Program-made: the position numbers and the translations under genes
Source of the DNA: Clostridiales bacterium
Lineage (GTDB): Bacteria > Bacillota > Clostridia > Christensenellales > CAG-138
Length of the DNA stretch: 64,000 bases
Direction of reading: 5' to 3'
Assembly: GCA_004556165.1 (NCBI GenBank)
Contig: SFIR01000001.1
Location: 62,001 to 126,000 of the forward strand
Notes under the pieces: model-generated
Database searches by the model: none
Told to the model about the DNA's origin: nothing
Seen by the model: only the letters and a program-made list of their open reading frames with translations
Shown here: in pieces, positions 42,429 to 51,785 of the stretch
How the letters are laid out: the number at the start of each line of letters is the position of its first letter
How positions within the stretch are numbered: the stretch's first letter is position 1

Positions 42429-43940
42429 ATGGAACGCTCTTCTGCGATACTCTTGGCAGTATCCTCGCTGCCTTCGCCATACGGCATAGGCACTCTCGGC
42501 AAAGCGGCATATGAGTTTGTCGATTTCCTTAAAGCAGCAGGGCAGAGTTATTGGCAGCTTCTGCCCATGGGTCCTACAAGCTACGGTGATTCCCCGTATC
42601 AGAGCTTTTCGACCTTTGCCGGGAATCCATATTATATTGATCTCGATATGCTGATCGGGGAAGGTCTCCTTTCGGAAGATGAGGTATGCTCCGTCGATTG
42701 GGGTGATGACCCTCGCCATGTCGATTACGGCAGGATCTATTCCCACCGCTTCGATTTGCTGAAAAAAGCAAAGGAACGCGGCTGGAACCGCGATAAGGCG
42801 GAGATCGGGCAATTTGTTGCTGAAAATAAAAACTGGCTCCCGGATTATGCGCTTTTCATGGCATTAAAACGCCATTTCTGCATGCGTTCATGGACTGAAT
42901 GGGAGGATGAGGATATCAGGCTTCATAAGGAAGAGGCAGTACGGAAATACAGCGCTCTTCTCGGTGATGAAATCGACTTATTTATCTATATCCAGTTCCT
43001 TTTCTTCAAGCAATGGAATCATCTTAAAGTCTACGCTCACGAAAACGGAGTGAAGTTCATCGGAGATGTGCCAATCTATGTTGCGCTCGATTCTTCGGAT
43101 GTCTGGGCCGGATCGGAGAATTTTCAGCTTAATAGAGAGAGAATACCTATAGAGGTAGCCGGCGTACCGCCCGATTATTTCAGCGAGGATGGGCAGCTCT
43201 GGGGCAATCCTCTGTATGATTACGAGCATATGGAAAAGGATGGCTTCCGCTGGTGGGTTAACCGCATCGCAGGCTATACAAAGCTCTATGACGTAATAAG
43301 GATTGACCATTTCCGCGGACTCGAGAGCTATTGGGCAGTACCCTTTGGCGATACAACTGCAAAGCACGGCCGTTGGGTCAAAGGTCCGGATATGAAACTG
43401 ATCGGGAAGCTCAAAGAAGCGTTTAAGGACATCGAATTTATCGCCGAGGACCTCGGATATCCGACTCCTGAGGTTGAAAAAATGCTCAAGGATTCAGGCT
43501 TCCCGGGAATGAAGGTGCTGGAGTTTGCATTCGATGCACATAATCCGAGCGATTACCTTCCGCATAGGTATATCGTTAACTGCATCTGCTATACCGGGAC
43601 GCATGACAATCCGCCTCTTGCCCTTTGGCGGGAGGAAACCGGCTCCGATGACCTTGAGTTTGCGAAGAAATACCTCGGTCTGAGCGATGAAGAGGGTCTG
43701 GATTTCGGAATAATCCGCGGAGGCATGAGCTCAGTAGCGAAGCTGTTTGTAGCGCAGATGCAGGATTATCTCGGGCTCGGCAAAGGACATCGCATGAACT
43801 GCCCCGGTACGCAGACCGGTAATTGGACTTGGCGATTGCTTCCCGGGGAATTGACCCCAGCTCTTGCGGAAAAAATACATGAAATGACGCGTATATACGG
43901 TCGTATGAATATTCAGGAGGAAACATTATGTCAGAAGTAA
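42429..43940 (+). CDS. malQ: 4-alpha-glucanotransferase (amylomaltase)
   Basis: 503 residues, GH77. 'SLPSPYGIGTL' start, 'IRIDHFRGLESYWAVP' with the nucleophile Asp, 'FIAEDLG' acid/base Glu and 'YTGTHDN' are all intact. Disproportionates imported maltodextrins. Begins 3 bp after the permease stop and overlaps the ATPase gene by 13 bp. Confidence 0.97.
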   Translation: MERSSAILLAVSSLPSPYGIGTLGKAAYEFVDFLKAAGQSYWQLLPMGPTSYGDSPYQSFSTFAGNPYYIDLDMLIGEGLLSEDEVCSVDWGDDPRHVDYGRIYSHRFDLLKKAKERGWNRDKAEIGQFVAENKNWLPDYALFMALKRHFCMRSWTEWEDEDIRLHKEEAVRKYSALLGDEIDLFIYIQFLFFKQWNHLKVYAHENGVKFIGDVPIYVALDSSDVWAGSENFQLNRERIPIEVAGVPPDYFSEDGQLWGNPLYDYEHMEKDGFRWWVNRIAGYTKLYDVIRIDHFRGLESYWAVPFGDTTAKHGRWVKGPDMKLIGKLKEAFKDIEFIAEDLGYPTPEVEKMLKDSGFPGMKVLEFAFDAHNPSDYLPHRYIVNCICYTGTHDNPPLALWREETGSDDLEFAKKYLGLSDEEGLDFGIIRGGMSSVAKLFVAQMQDYLGLGKGHRMNCPGTQTGNWTWRLLPGELTPALAEKIHEMTRIYGRMNIQEETLCQK

Positions 43941-45112
43941 CCTTGAGGAACGTAAAAAAGATCTATCCCTTCGTATCCGGTGAGGGCAAAAAGAAAAGGA
44001 AGAAGAAAAAGGATGCGGAGCCTGAGAAAAAATCAAATCTTCAAATAACCGATAAGGGTGTTGTGGCAGTACAGGATTTCAATCTTGATATTAGAGATAA
44101 GGAATTCATCGTTCTTGTCGGGCCGTCCGGCTGCGGAAAATCCACGACCCTCAGAATGATAGCGGGTCTCGAAGATATATCCGAAGGCGAACTCTACATT
44201 GACGGCAAGATAATGAATGATGTTGCTCCCAAGGACAGGGATATTGCGATGGTTTTCCAGAACTATGCACTCTATCCCCATATGACAGTGTATGAGAATA
44301 TGGCCTTTTCTCTCAAGCTCAAAAAGTATCCTAAAGCAGAGATAGATCGTATCGTTCGGGAATCCGCGGAGATACTCGATATCACGGAGTACCTCGACAG
44401 AAAGCCCAAGGCACTTTCCGGCGGTCAGCGTCAGCGCGTCGCTATAGGACGTGCCATTGTACGCAAACCCAAGGTTTTCCTGATGGATGAACCCCTTTCA
44501 AACCTTGATGCAAAGCTCCGCAACCAGATGCGTGCAGAGCTCATTAAGCTCCGCGAGAAGATTGATACCACCTTCATATATGTCACCCACGATCAGGTCG
44601 AAGCAATGACCCTCGGCGACAGGATTGTAATCATGAAGGATGGCTTTATTCAGCAGATCGGTACGCCGCAGGAGGTATTCAATCATCCTGCAAACCTGTT
44701 CGTCGCGAGCTTTATCGGCACTCCGCAGATGAATTTCTTCGAAAATTGCAGTCTTATGCACCATGGTAACGGATACAGCATAGATGTCATGGGTCACAGG
44801 CTCAATCTTACCGCCGAACAAAACGCAGCCCTTTCTGCCGCAGGCATCGAAGATAGGAGAGTTACTATCGGCGTTCGCCCCGTCCATATGAACCTCGGGC
44901 ACAGCGGCATAGCTGCGGAGATAGATGTTTCCGAGCTAATGGGCAGTGAAATGCATTTGCATCTCAATGCCGGCGGCAAGGATATCGTAGCGGTAGTACC
45001 CACTGCGAATGCGGATTTCAATACCTTTGCAAGGCATACGGTAGTTAACCTGACCTTTGATCCGAGGCTCGTCCATATCTTTGATCCCGAAAGCGAAAAG
45101 AATCTTATCTGA
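43928..45112 (+). CDS. Sugar ABC transporter ATPase (MsmK/UgpC/MalK type)
   Basis: 394 residues. Walker A 'GPSGCGKST', 'VFQNYALYPHMTV', signature 'LSGGQRQRV', Walker B 'VFLMDEPLSNLDAKLR', then the C-terminal OB-fold regulatory domain. A Lys-rich insert (about residues 18-35) interrupts the first strand; similar inserts occur in other clostridial homologs. Energises the maltodextrin importer and perhaps others, as MsmK does. Confidence 0.93.
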   Translation: MSEVTLRNVKKIYPFVSGEGKKKRKKKKDAEPEKKSNLQITDKGVVAVQDFNLDIRDKEFIVLVGPSGCGKSTTLRMIAGLEDISEGELYIDGKIMNDVAPKDRDIAMVFQNYALYPHMTVYENMAFSLKLKKYPKAEIDRIVRESAEILDITEYLDRKPKALSGGQRQRVAIGRAIVRKPKVFLMDEPLSNLDAKLRNQMRAELIKLREKIDTTFIYVTHDQVEAMTLGDRIVIMKDGFIQQIGTPQEVFNHPANLFVASFIGTPQMNFFENCSLMHHGNGYSIDVMGHRLNLTAEQNAALSAAGIEDRRVTIGVRPVHMNLGHSGIAAEIDVSELMGSEMHLHLNAGGKDIVAVVPTANADFNTFARHTVVNLTFDPRLVHIFDPESEKNLI

Positions 45113-45137
45113 AACTCGAATGTGATTTGAATAATCT

Positions 45138-45167
45138 AAAAGCATGCCGAAATACAGGCATGCTTTT
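45138..45167 (+). terminator. Terminator of the maltodextrin operon
   Basis: Perfect 11-bp stem AAAAGCATGCC/GGCATGCTTTT (45138-45148 with 45157-45167). Confidence 0.92.
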
Positions 45168-45511
45168 ATGTATTCTCATATAAACAAATCGGACTGTTTG
45201 AGCACTTCTGCGCTCAAGGACAGTATTCTTGAACACGAAAAAAGCTGCCGAAGTAATTCAATGGCAGGATTTATGCAAATACTGATAAAGGTTCCTAAGT
45301 ATTCATTCCACCCGTATTTTGCGTAGAAAACAAACTTAAATGGCAGCTTTGCGCTCATAAAACGGAGTCATTATTCAAATGCATGAAATATGTTCCCCTT
45401 GAGATTCATGTTGGTTCATATGGCCGAAACGGTACATTTTAAGTAAAAAACAGGAATACAGGGCTTTTTATTGAATCCTCCATAAAATATGGCAAAAAAT
45501 CACATCAACTC
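45168..45511. other. Gap without a supported gene
   Basis: A 60-codon minus-strand frame (45176-45358) has no ribosome binding site and is not called. AAAGCTGCC and GGCAGCTTT form an inverted repeat about 90 bp apart (near 45244 and 45342). Nothing else seen. Confidence 0.4.
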
Positions 45512-45540
45512 TTGACAAAATATGTCGAAATATGTATTAT
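45512..45540 (+). promoter_or_regulatory. Sigma-A promoter of the YwaF-like gene
   Basis: TTGACA (45512-45517) and TATTAT (45535-45540), 17-bp spacer. Confidence 0.8.
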
Positions 45541-45574
45541 TGTGCCATAAACCTATTCGCAGGAGATTAACAAT

Positions 45575-46438
45575 ATGTCCCTGAATGAAATTCTTAAAAA
45601 ATTCTTTGATATGATCTGCATAAAAATGGACCCCAAGCCCCAACCTTGGGGAGTTTGGCATCTGTCATTCCTTATTATCGGAATCGGGCTTGCTATCTTC
45701 ATAAGCTATAAGCTGCGTCATGCAAGCCTAAAAACCTTTAACCGTGTGCTTAGAATCGTCGGCTTCTCGCTTATCGGACTTGAAGTTTTCAAGCTCATGT
45801 ACAATTATTACGCGCTTTATGATATGGACTATAACCAAATCATGTTCATATTCCCGTTCCAGCTTTGCAGCATGCCTCTGTACATGTCGGTTATTGCGTC
45901 ATATCTTAGGGAGGACAGCAAGGTTCGGAAAGCCATGCTCACGTTTATGATGACATTTTCGCTGATGAGCGGAGTTGCAGCATATATCGAACCGTCCGGA
46001 ATACTCAATAGCACTCTCGTTTCAACGATCCATTCCTGCGTCTGGCATCTCGTGCTTGTATTCTTCGGATTCTTCATTGGATTCTCAGGCAGGGTCGGTA
46101 AGGAATTCGGAGATTTCCTATACGCCGAGGTACTCTTTATTGTTTGCTGCATGATTGCGCTTTGTCTGAATGTCACGCTGCCGCTATTTATGACTCATGA
46201 CCTCGATTCGGTAAATATGTTCTTTATCGGACCGCAGAGATCATCCCTCATCGTATTCTGCGATATCTATGATAAGTTCGGTTGGGTCGTTCAGGCAATC
46301 AGCTATGTTGTTCTGCTCTCGATTGGCGGTTTCATCGTCTTTCTGCCGTTTGTGCTCACTTGGCGAGCTAAGCAAAGAAAGAAAGTACCTGCTGCTTCGG
46401 TTCCGGATATGGAGCTGAACCTTGCAGCGCAGAAATAA
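45575..46438 (+). CDS. YwaF family integral membrane protein
   Basis: 287 residues, about seven membrane helices. 'FIFPFQLCSMPLYMSVIASYL' (the conserved P-x-x-L-C) and 'STIHSCVWHLVLVFFGFFIG' (conserved HS ... H) match the YwaF/TMEM164 family (TIGR02206). Eukaryotic TMEM164 acts on lipid acyl chains; the bacterial role is unknown. Ends with a charged tail. Confidence 0.85.
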   Translation: MSLNEILKKFFDMICIKMDPKPQPWGVWHLSFLIIGIGLAIFISYKLRHASLKTFNRVLRIVGFSLIGLEVFKLMYNYYALYDMDYNQIMFIFPFQLCSMPLYMSVIASYLREDSKVRKAMLTFMMTFSLMSGVAAYIEPSGILNSTLVSTIHSCVWHLVLVFFGFFIGFSGRVGKEFGDFLYAEVLFIVCCMIALCLNVTLPLFMTHDLDSVNMFFIGPQRSSLIVFCDIYDKFGWVVQAISYVVLLSIGGFIVFLPFVLTWRAKQRKKVPAASVPDMELNLAAQK

Positions 46439-46633
46439 TATCATCCTGTTGCAGATATGTATAAACATCTGCCTTCATATGGTTTGACCGAGCAACCGGC
46501 CACATTATCTGAACCAGACGGCGAATTACTGTGCTTACGGATTCTCCCACAGCACCCCAGAATGGAATACCGCTGCAAGCGGTGGCCGTCGAAGCAAGGG
46601 GAATAATGGTATTTTACCGCTGAAGCAATAAGA

Positions 46634-46667
46634 AACGGGTATTCCGCCTATCTGCGGAGTGCCCGTT
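46634..46667. terminator. Hairpin downstream of the YwaF-like gene and the MFS remnant
   Basis: AACGGGTATTCCGC (46634-46647) pairs with GCGGAGTGCCCGTT (46654-46667) through two G-T pairs, then TT. Probably terminates either direction. Confidence 0.65.
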
Positions 46668-46682
46668 TTCCATAGAAAAATA

Positions 46683-47090
46683 TTACACCTCTCTGTTGTA
46701 GATTAAAGAGACATGCTTTCGGTTGCCGCCGATTAAGAAGACAGCAGCCACAACGCAGAGCCCCATATAGCAGGTGAGAAGCAAACGCAGCGGAACGACC
46801 TCGGAAAGTAGACCTGCGGTCAGTTCACCGATGAGCATGCCGATGGTGTTGAGCATGAGGAATGCTCCGTTGAACCTGCCCTTGCGCTCATCGGGTACAT
46901 ATGACTGCGTGGAGGAAATGCGGATGTTGTAGGAGGTAGCGCTGAGTATGCCGATAAGGAAACACATGATCTGCATTATTGTTATCGGTGTGTACAGATA
47001 AGCTCCCTCAAGCGATGATGATACGATGTAAACAATCAGAGCAATGCTGAATTTCTTTACACTAACGGAATCCGGTGGCAGACGCTTCAA
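46683..47090 (-). pseudogene. MFS transporter, C-terminal remnant
   Basis: 135 residues covering about four membrane helices, with the MFS loop 'SYVPDERKGRFNGAFLMLNTIGMLIGE' typical of the second half. A full transporter has about 400 residues; no N-terminal half lies upstream, since that space holds the hutH promoter. No ribosome binding site seen. A remnant of a drug or metabolite transporter. Confidence 0.75.
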
Positions 47091-47116
47091 CGATTTAGTA
47101 TAATCGTTTGCACCGC

Positions 47117-47145
47117 TTGACTATATGCTCCATCTCTTATATAAT
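47117..47145 (+). promoter_or_regulatory. Sigma-A promoter of the histidine degradation operon
   Basis: TTGACT (47117-47122) and TATAAT (47140-47145), 17-bp spacer, 57 bp before hutH. Confidence 0.85.
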
Positions 47146-47201
47146 TACGCTTGGATAAATGTGTCCATACCGCGCATTATTTCAGATTAAGGAGAATCAA
47201 A

Positions 47202-48728
47202 ATGATAACAATCAACGGGATGAGCTTGACGGTTGAGCAGGTTGCCGCCGTTGCTCGTAATTACGAACAGGTAGTTATAAGCGAAGAAGCTAAACAGAAG
47301 GTCAATAAGGCCCGCGCTTATGTCGAAAAAAAGCTTGATGAAAAAGCCGTTGTATACGGCCTTACCACTGGCTTCGGTAAGTTTTCGGATAAATACATCT
47401 CCATTGAAGATACCGCTCGGCTCCAGCGCAATCTAATAATCTCCCATTCCTGCGGAATGGGCAATCCCTTGCCGACCGAGGCTGTACGCGCTGCAATGCT
47501 TCTGCGCTGCAATGCCCTTTGCCGCGGCAACTCAGGCATCAGGCTTTCCACAATTGAGACCCTGCTTGCAATGCTCAATAACCGTGTTCATCCCATAGTC
47601 CCCGAAAAGGGCTCCCTTGGTGCGAGCGGAGATTTGGCGCCGCTTGCACACATGGTTCTTGTGCTAATCGGCGAGGGCAAAGCCGAATACATGGGCGAGA
47701 TCATGAGCGGCAGGGAAGCGATGGACAGGGCAGGTATCCCCGTTGTTGAGCTTGCTGCCAAGGAAGGCCTTGCGCTCATAAACGGCACTCAGATCATGAC
47801 GGCTGTCGGCTGCCTTGCCGTTTACGATGCAAAGCGGCTTGCCAAGACCGCAGATATCGCATGTGCGCTGACCGCAGAAGCTCTAAATGGAATAAAGAAA
47901 GCATACGACCCGAAAATCCATGAGCTCCGCGGCCATCAGGGTCAGATAGATTCTGCTAAAAATCTGCTTACCCTTCTGAACGGCAGTGAACTTGCACATG
48001 ATACCGTACCGGGTAAGGTTCAGGATGCATATGCACTCCGCTGTACTCCGCAGGTACACGGCGCAAGCAGGGATGCTATCGACTATGTCTATAATGCTGT
48101 TTCCAGAGAGATAAACGCGGTTACCGATAACCCGATTATCTTCCCTGATGATGATGAAGCTATCTCCGGCGGCAACTTCCATGGCCAGCCCATGGCACTT
48201 GCTTTCGATTTCCTCGGCATCGCACTTGCAGAGTATGCCAATATCTCCGAACGCCGTATCGAAAGGCTTGTAAATCCTGCTCTGAGCGAAGGCCTCCCTG
48301 CATTCCTAAGCGAAAACGGAGGGCTCAATTCAGGCTTCATGATTACTCAGTATTCCGCTGCGAGCATGGTTTCAGAGAACAAGGTCTGGGCTCATCCTGC
48401 AAGCGTTGACTCGATCCCATCCTCCGCTAATCAGGAGGATCATGTCAGCATGGGTACGATAGCAGCACGCAAGGCAAGAATGATACTTGATAATGCTCAG
48501 AAGGTATTGGGCATTGAATTGTTCGCAGCAAGTCAGGCAATTTTTCTCCGTAATGGAGAGGAGAAGATGGCTCCTGCAACCAAGGCGGTCTATGACCGCA
48601 TACGTGCGGTAGTCGCACCGATCCATAACGACATAGTCATGTATGAGCAGATGAATAAATTTGATGCCATGATAAAGTCCGAAGCGATCGTCAATGCTGC
48701 CGAAAAGGTCACCGGTGAACTTGAATAA
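47202..48728 (+). CDS. hutH: Histidine ammonia-lyase
   Basis: 508 residues. The Ala141-Ser142-Gly143 triad in 'GSLGASGDLAPLAHM' cyclises to the MIO prosthetic group. 'YGLTTGFGKFSD' near the N-terminus is also conserved. Removes ammonia from histidine to give urocanate. ATG 47202 follows AAGGAG; an in-frame start 51 bp upstream is less likely. First gene of hutH-hutU-ftcD-hutI-fchA. Confidence 0.97.
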   Translation: MITINGMSLTVEQVAAVARNYEQVVISEEAKQKVNKARAYVEKKLDEKAVVYGLTTGFGKFSDKYISIEDTARLQRNLIISHSCGMGNPLPTEAVRAAMLLRCNALCRGNSGIRLSTIETLLAMLNNRVHPIVPEKGSLGASGDLAPLAHMVLVLIGEGKAEYMGEIMSGREAMDRAGIPVVELAAKEGLALINGTQIMTAVGCLAVYDAKRLAKTADIACALTAEALNGIKKAYDPKIHELRGHQGQIDSAKNLLTLLNGSELAHDTVPGKVQDAYALRCTPQVHGASRDAIDYVYNAVSREINAVTDNPIIFPDDDEAISGGNFHGQPMALAFDFLGIALAEYANISERRIERLVNPALSEGLPAFLSENGGLNSGFMITQYSAASMVSENKVWAHPASVDSIPSSANQEDHVSMGTIAARKARMILDNAQKVLGIELFAASQAIFLRNGEEKMAPATKAVYDRIRAVVAPIHNDIVMYEQMNKFDAMIKSEAIVNAAEKVTGELE

Positions 48729-48759
48729 TTTTGCTGCCCGTAAAAAGGAGGTACTATAA

Positions 48760-50781
48760 ATGAAGAATGAACTCGTTGCAAAGGCAATGACAATTAAGCT
48801 GGACAATGTTCTGCCTGAGTATCCCAAGATTGAGGAAGGCTACCGTCGCGCTCCCGACAGGGGATTCCGCCTCACCAAGGCACAGGCGGAGCTTGCGCTC
48901 AGAAATGCTCTCCGCTATGTGCCGGAGGAGCTTCACGAAACGCTTGCTCCCGAATTCATGGAAGAGCTTGTAACCCGAGGCAGGATATATGCCTATCGTT
49001 ACCGTCCCGAAGGCCGTATCTACGGTAAGCCCATAGATGAATACAAGGGCAAATGCATTGAGGGCAAGGCTTTTCAGGTTATGATAGATAATAACCTTGA
49101 TTTTGAGATTGCACTCTACCCCTATGAGCTCGTCACCTACGGTGAGACAGGTCAGCCCTGCCAGAACTGGCTCCAGTATCGCCTGATTAAGAAATATCTT
49201 GAGGAGCTTACCGAGAATCAGACTCTTGTTGTGGAGTCCGGTCATCCTCTCGGACTCTTCCCGAGCAAACCCACCGCTCCCCGTGTTATTATTACCAATT
49301 CCCTTATGGTCGGTATGTTTGATAATATAGATGATTGGGAAATCGCAGAGGAAATGGGTGTTGCAAATTACGGCCAGATGACCGCAGGCGGTTGGATGTA
49401 TATCGGGCCTCAGGGCATCGTTCACGGCACTTTCAATACCATACTCGGCGCAGGCCGCAAGGAACTCGGCATTCCCGAGGACGGCGATCTTACGGGCAGG
49501 CTATTCGTATCCTCGGGCCTCGGCGGAATGAGCGGCGCACAGCCCAAGGCTGCCAATATAGCAAACGCCGTCGGCGTTTTTGCTGAAGTAGATTTGTCCA
49601 GGATCATGACCCGTTATAATCAGGGCTGGGTCAACAAGATCTCGGATAATCTCGATGAGATTTTCAGCGATGTCAAAAAGCATATAGAGAATAGGGAATC
49701 CGTTTCCATCGCCTACCACGGCAACATCGTTGATCTGCTTGAATATGCTGTAAAGCATGATGTGCATATCGATCTGCTTTCAGATCAGACCTCCTGCCAT
49801 AATGTCTACAACGGCGGTTACTGCCCCGTAGGTCTGACCTTCGAAGAACGTACCGAAATGCTCCATACCAATCGTGATGAATTTGTTAAGCGTGTCAATA
49901 TGTCGCTCCGCCGTCATTTTGACGCCATTATGGCACTTCACGCAAAGGGAACCTATTTCTTCGATTACGGCAACTCCTTCCTCAAGGCAGTCTATGACAG
50001 CGGTATAAAGGAAATCTCCAAGAACGGCGTAGATGATAAGGACGGCTTCATTTTCCCGAGCTATGTCGAGGATATTATGGGTCCCGTTCTCTTCGATTAC
50101 GGCTACGGTCCGTTCCGCTGGGTCTGCCTCTCCGGCAAACCTTCCGATCTCGACAAGACCGATGCTGCGGCTATGAGCTGCATCGACCCGACTCGCTGCG
50201 CTCAGGACAGGGACAATTATATCTGGATCCGTGATGCTAAGGCAAATAAGCTAGTCGTCGGCACACAGGCAAGGATACTCTATCAGGATGCCGAGGGCAG
50301 GACGAGGATAGCTCTCAAATTCAACGAAATGGTACGCAATGGTGAGATAGGCCCCGTCATGATCGGGCGTGACCATCATGATGTCAGCGGTACCGATTCA
50401 CCCTTCCGCGAGACCGCTAATATCAAGGACGGCAGCAATGTAATGGCGGATATGGCTGTTCAGTGCTTTGCGGGCAATGCGGCAAGGGGTATGAGTCTCT
50501 GCGCTCTGCATAACGGCGGCGGCGTAGGCATAGGCAAGGCCATTAACGGCGGCTTCGGCTTGGTGCTTGACGGCAGCGAGCGCGTTGACGAGATCATCCG
50601 TTCCGCAATGATGTGGGATGTCATGGGCGGCGTTGCAAGACGCAACTGGGCAAGGAACGAGCATTCCGTTGAGACCTCTGTTAAGTATAATGAGAAGTGG
50701 GCAGGCAAAGCCCATATAACCATTCCCTATACCGTCAACGATGAGCTTATTGAGAAGACCGTTGCGGCTAAGGTGAAATAA
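48760..50781 (+). CDS. hutU: Urocanate hydratase
   Basis: 673 residues, longer than the common 550-560 residue form and matching the longer variant seen in many anaerobes. 'GGWMYIGPQGIVHGTFNT', the NAD site 'SSGLGGMSGAQPKAA' and 'DQTSCHNVYNGGYCP' (active-site Cys) are intact. Converts urocanate to imidazolonepropionate. AAGGAGGT ribosome binding site. Confidence 0.96.
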   Translation: MKNELVAKAMTIKLDNVLPEYPKIEEGYRRAPDRGFRLTKAQAELALRNALRYVPEELHETLAPEFMEELVTRGRIYAYRYRPEGRIYGKPIDEYKGKCIEGKAFQVMIDNNLDFEIALYPYELVTYGETGQPCQNWLQYRLIKKYLEELTENQTLVVESGHPLGLFPSKPTAPRVIITNSLMVGMFDNIDDWEIAEEMGVANYGQMTAGGWMYIGPQGIVHGTFNTILGAGRKELGIPEDGDLTGRLFVSSGLGGMSGAQPKAANIANAVGVFAEVDLSRIMTRYNQGWVNKISDNLDEIFSDVKKHIENRESVSIAYHGNIVDLLEYAVKHDVHIDLLSDQTSCHNVYNGGYCPVGLTFEERTEMLHTNRDEFVKRVNMSLRRHFDAIMALHAKGTYFFDYGNSFLKAVYDSGIKEISKNGVDDKDGFIFPSYVEDIMGPVLFDYGYGPFRWVCLSGKPSDLDKTDAAAMSCIDPTRCAQDRDNYIWIRDAKANKLVVGTQARILYQDAEGRTRIALKFNEMVRNGEIGPVMIGRDHHDVSGTDSPFRETANIKDGSNVMADMAVQCFAGNAARGMSLCALHNGGGVGIGKAINGGFGLVLDGSERVDEIIRSAMMWDVMGGVARRNWARNEHSVETSVKYNEKWAGKAHITIPYTVNDELIEKTVAAKVK

Positions 50782-50816
50782 ATCTTGATTTCAACAGAAC
50801 ATGAAAGGAAAAAACA

Positions 50817-51713
50817 ATGGCAAAGATTATTGAATGTGTCCCCAATATCAGTGAGGGCAGGAACCACGAAGTCATCGAAGCATGCGTTGATACGATACGC
50901 AATACCCCCGGCGTCACCCTTCTCGATTACAGCAGCGATGCAAGCCATAACCGCAGCGTAATTACCTTTATGGGCAGCCCCGAGGGCGTCATGGATGCCG
51001 CGACCGCACTTGCAAAGAAGGCAGTTGAGCTTATCGACCTCAACCATCATCAGGGAGAACATCCCCGTATGGGTGCTGTTGATGTCATTCCTCTTATTCC
51101 CATGAAGGATGTTACCAAGGAGGAGACTGTCGAGTATTCCAAGATACTTGCAGAGCGCATCTATAAAGAGGCAGGTATTCCCATATTCCTTTATGAGGAT
51201 TCCGCTTCCGCGCCGCACCGTGTCAACCTCGCTGCTATCCGCAAGGGTCAGTTCGAAGGCATGGCAGAGAAGGTCAAGGATCCCATGTGGACGCCCGATT
51301 TCGGCGGCGCAACGATTCACCCCACCGCCGGTACGACCGCAGTCGGCTGCCGCATGCCCCTTATTGCATTCAATATCAATCTCTCGACCAGCGATGTTAC
51401 CATTGCAAGCAAGATTGCGAAGATAATTCGCCGTTCCAGCGGCGGCTTCGATTGCGTAAAGGCACTCGGCGTTATGCTCGAGGAGAGGAATGTGGCTCAG
51501 GTTTCAATCAATATGACCGACTTCCACAGGACTCCGCTTTACAGGGTTCTGGAGCTTACCAAGGCAGAAGCCTCACGTTGGGGCGTTCATGTTATAGGTA
51601 CCGAGATCATCGGTCTTACTCCGATGCGTGCTCTTGTCGATTCCGCCGAGTACTATCTCCAGATTGAGGATTTCAATGCGGATAAGCAGATCCTCGAAAA
51701 TTATCTTCTCTAA
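50817..51713 (+). CDS. ftcD: Glutamate formimidoyltransferase
   Basis: 298 residues, the stand-alone transferase without the cyclodeaminase domain. 'IIECVPNISEGRN' and 'DASHNRSVITFMG' at the N-terminus and 'HPRMGAVDVIPLIP' carry the folate and catalytic His sites. Moves the formimino group of formiminoglutamate to tetrahydrofolate, releasing glutamate. The missing second activity is supplied by fchA. Confidence 0.96.
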   Translation: MAKIIECVPNISEGRNHEVIEACVDTIRNTPGVTLLDYSSDASHNRSVITFMGSPEGVMDAATALAKKAVELIDLNHHQGEHPRMGAVDVIPLIPMKDVTKEETVEYSKILAERIYKEAGIPIFLYEDSASAPHRVNLAAIRKGQFEGMAEKVKDPMWTPDFGGATIHPTAGTTAVGCRMPLIAFNINLSTSDVTIASKIAKIIRRSSGGFDCVKALGVMLEERNVAQVSINMTDFHRTPLYRVLELTKAEASRWGVHVIGTEIIGLTPMRALVDSAEYYLQIEDFNADKQILENYLL

Positions 51714-51721
51714 ATAAAACA

Positions 51722-51768
51722 AATGAACGGAGGAATAGTCTGCCCCTCCGTTCATTGTTGTTTACATT
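51722..51768 (+). terminator. Strong hairpin between ftcD and hutI
   Basis: AATGAACGGAGG (51722-51733) and CCTCCGTTCATT (51745-51756) form a perfect 12-bp stem with an 11-nt loop, then GTTGTTTACATTTT. Only 9 bp after the ftcD stop and 30 bp before hutI. It may terminate part of the transcripts. Confidence 0.65.
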
Positions 51769-51785
51769 TTCCGAAAGGTTTTATC

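Noticed and set aside
45176..45358. 60-codon minus-strand frame
   Set aside because: No ribosome binding site or promoter and no recognisable domain.
46439..46633. Riboswitch-like sequence on the minus strand
   Set aside because: Checked for cobalamin and T-box hallmarks; none found, and no gene lies downstream in that direction.
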